Part shown: piece by piece, positions 5,945 through 6,183 of the stretch
How the letters are laid out: every line of letters starts with the position of its first letter
Position numbering within the stretch: the stretch's first letter is position 1
Source of the DNA: JAGXLC01 sp964585385
Lineage (GTDB): Bacteria; Bacteroidota; Bacteroidia; Bacteroidales; UBA12077
Direction: 5' to 3'
NCBI GenBank assembly: GCA_964585385.1
Contig: CAZPDP010000088.1
Coordinates: 1 to 6,183 of the forward strand
DNA: 6,183 nucleotides
Translations under genes and position numbers: made by a program
The notes under the pieces: model-generated
Databases searched by the model: none
What the model saw: only the letters and a program-made list of their open reading frames with translations
Told to the model about the DNA's origin: nothing

Positions 5945-6140
5945 GTTTTTTTATGAAAATATGCCTGAGTGAATCAATACGAAAGGCAGATATTAATAGC
6001 CAGGCCATTAACTGGTATTCGAATACATTTATATTTGTTTTTTAAATGCCCTGTGCCACTACCCGGCAGAAAATAAAATGATAATTATCTATATTTACTA
6101 TTTCAATACAGTTAACTACTATTGTACTTTATCCGGAATA
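5945..6140. other. Intergenic sequence without a supportable gene
   Basis: Together with its flanks (5881-6183) this is about 300 bases without a gene. A 30-codon plus-strand frame from the ATG at 5953 and a 62-codon minus-strand frame (6008-5820) are open, but neither resembles a protein I know. The minus-strand frame runs out of frame through the receiver remnant, so it is probably fortuitous. TATATTTG at 6030-6037 matches a -7 element but has no -33 partner and no gene behind it. Confidence 0.5.
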
Positions 6141-6171
6141 CTTCTTTTTTGTCTGCCACACAAAAAAGAAG
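6141..6171. repeat. Perfect 12-bp inverted repeat at the window's right edge
   Basis: CTTCTTTTTTGT (6141-6152) and ACAAAAAAGAAG (6160-6171) are exact reverse complements around the 7-base loop CTGCCAC. The stem is mostly A:T, so it is a weak terminator in either direction. It resembles A/T-rich dispersed intergenic repeats that I associate with Bacteroidota genomes, but that is from memory. The following GGAAAAAAAGTCA runs off the window, so the full extent of any element is unknown. Confidence 0.7.
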
Positions 6172-6183
6172 GAAAAAAAGTCA

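Noticed and set aside
5820..6008. 62-codon minus-strand open frame
   Set aside because: It overlaps the receiver remnant in a different frame, and the receiver frame is the one with protein-like sequence. The remainder resembles no family I know.
6030..6037. TATATTTG on the plus strand as a promoter
   Set aside because: No TTG lies 18-23 bases upstream, and only an 11-codon frame follows. In AT-rich DNA a lone match is expected by chance.
1..6183. CRISPR array, tRNA or rRNA gene
   Set aside because: I saw no regularly spaced 25-40 base repeats, no cloverleaf with TTCRA and anticodon arms, and no rRNA-like conserved stretch on either strand.

Overview
The window looks like chromosomal DNA from a member of the Bacteroidota. 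It is AT-rich and carries a promoter matching the phylum's TAnnTTTG signal. Shine-Dalgarno sequences are weak or absent. The gene types also fit: a small winged-helix regulator paired with a membrane protein, a soluble multi-PAS hybrid histidine kinase, and a beta-barrel C-terminus ending in phenylalanine. The genus cannot be named from the sequence alone.

Left part, minus strand (61-1248): a short operon starts at a well-formed TTG-N20-TATATTTG promoter. It encodes a six-helix membrane protein (608-1192) and then, overlapping it by 8 bases, a 96-residue winged-helix regulator (325-615). Directly downstream is what looks like the broken 3' end of an outer-membrane beta-barrel gene (61-298), with an apparent one-base frameshift.

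Middle (1310-2705): a two-part inverted repeat lies in the divergent intergenic region, just upstream of a plus-strand PfkB-family kinase of the adenosine/ribokinase type (1388-2353). The 350-base gap after the kinase has no convincing gene. It holds a heptameric GAATTAR tandem array, an imperfect hairpin and a nine-base tandem repeat. These small repeats are the most unusual non-coding structure in the window.

Right part, minus strand (2706-5880): a 973-residue soluble hybrid histidine kinase has four PAS domains, HisKA, HATPase and a C-terminal receiver. Upstream on the same strand is the last 33 codons of a second receiver-domain gene (5779-5880), followed at once by a rho-independent terminator (5749-5777). 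The 5' part of that second gene is missing. In its place is sequence containing a 9-base inverted repeat pair (5888-5944), so rearrangement or insertion is likely. The last ~300 bases have no supportable gene and end in a perfect 12-bp inverted repeat (6141-6171).

Overall this is a mostly ordinary chromosomal segment: three intact regulatory or signalling genes and one metabolic gene, with two gene remnants and several small repeats marking past rearrangement. I see no convincing new multi-gene system. The observations most worth checking are the receiver remnant with its breakpoint, the promoter-defined starts, and the repeats.
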